Shown here: positions 63,649-64,000 of the stretch, one piece after another
How positions within the stretch are numbered: position 1 is the first letter of the stretch
How the letters are laid out: the number at the start of each line of letters is the position of its first letter
Assembly: GCA_034438135.1 (NCBI GenBank)
Contig: DAOTTL010000198.1
Span: forward strand, 28,745-92,744
Direction: 5' to 3'
DNA from: Paraktedonobacter sp034438135
GTDB lineage: Bacteria > Chloroflexota > Ktedonobacteria > Ktedonobacterales > Ktedonobacteraceae
DNA: 64,000 bases
Made by a program: the position numbers and the translations under genes
Notes under the pieces: generated by a model
Told to the model about the DNA's origin: nothing
The model's input: the letters and a program-made list of their open reading frames with translations, nothing else
The model's database searches: none

Positions 63649-63978
63649 ATGTCAACAAACGCGAACGATTCCAGCATGTCTAATATCGTTGACGCCGCTT
63701 CCAGTCGCTTAAGTTCAGCACGTGATGCTGCCAGCACGAGCCTTGGAAACGCGACAGATAAAGCGAAAGAGATCCAGAGCAGCTATTTCCGTATCACAGA
63801 CGACGTACCCGAAGCCTTCTGGTACTGGGCTGCTCTGGCTTCGATCATCACATCTGCGCTCCTCTTTTTTGTAGGCGAGCGCAAATGGAGCACTTTTGTG
63901 GGTCAATGGCCTCCCACGTTCCTGCTCTTCGGACTCTTTCACAAACTCCTTGGACCCGGCCATGATGGAGAGAATTAG
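63649..63978 (+). CDS. Small two-helix membrane protein, unknown function
   Basis: 109 residues, AAAGGAC upstream of the ATG at 63649. The N-terminal 45 residues are Ser/Ala/Asp-rich and probably helical (DAASSRLSSARDAAS). Two hydrophobic helices follow (about 58-75 and 85-102). I do not recognise a family; the layout resembles small membrane proteins with an amphipathic cytoplasmic arm. No link to the cluster is visible. Confidence 0.65.
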   Translation: MSTNANDSSMSNIVDAASSRLSSARDAASTSLGNATDKAKEIQSSYFRITDDVPEAFWYWAALASIITSALLFFVGERKWSTFVGQWPPTFLLFGLFHKLLGPGHDGEN

Positions 63979-64000
63979 TCTTTAAACACAAAGCAACATG

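Overview
This window (about 54% GC by eye, dense long reading frames, few short intergenic gaps) looks like a bacterial chromosome segment. It holds most of a large hybrid polyketide / non-ribosomal peptide cluster followed by housekeeping genes. The T-box-controlled serS, the SerRS type, the gene style and the many long intergenic palindromes fit a Gram-positive-like or Chloroflexota (Ktedonobacteria-type) organism. That placement is an inference, not something the sequence proves.

Positions 2-49168 (+ strand) are the assembly line. It starts with the 3' part of a fatty acyl-AMP ligase (its start lies off the left edge), translationally coupled to five consecutive type I PKS genes (A-E) with eight modules. 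Every module is KS-(AT)-KR-ACP. There is no DH, ER or C-methyltransferase, so all eight extensions should leave a beta-hydroxyl. Modules 1, 4, 5 and 8 carry intact malonyl-type ATs (active Ser in GYSxGE, HAFH motif). Modules 2 and 7 carry AT remnants in which Ser is replaced by Gly and the His-bearing subdomain is missing. Modules 3 and 6 have no AT. The pattern is mirror-symmetric: intact, remnant, absent, intact | intact, absent, remnant, intact. Next come four genes of the FkbK/J/I/H (ZmaG/D/E/N) type, which build hydroxymalonyl-ACP, the likely extender for the AT-defective modules. Two NRPS proteins follow. Each has one C-A-PCP module, their adenylation pockets appear identical and acidic, and the second ends in a thioester reductase for reductive release.

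Positions 49387-58615 (- strand, convergent) are an accessory operon. In transcription order it encodes an ABC ATPase, an ABC-2 permease, a MacB/LolD-type ATPase, a large FtsX-type permease, an MbtH-like protein, a type II thioesterase, an R2-like diiron oxidase, and SbnA- and SbnB-like enzymes that make L-2,3-diaminopropionate. Together the genes predict a lipid-primed, highly hydroxylated polyketide carrying probably two diaminopropionate units and released as an aldehyde or alcohol: a zwittermicin-like lipo-aminopolyol. No free-standing acyltransferase or O-methyltransferase is in the window. A trans-AT for hydroxymalonyl-ACP should therefore lie upstream of position 1 or elsewhere.

Positions 58616-64000 hold a DUF998 membrane protein, tRNA-Leu(CAG), a T-box leader plus serS, a LolD-type ABC ATPase and a small membrane protein. 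They are separated by long inverted repeats. Three of these repeats belong to one sequence family whose stems differ by compensating changes, and one copy carries terminal inverted repeats like a small non-autonomous mobile element.
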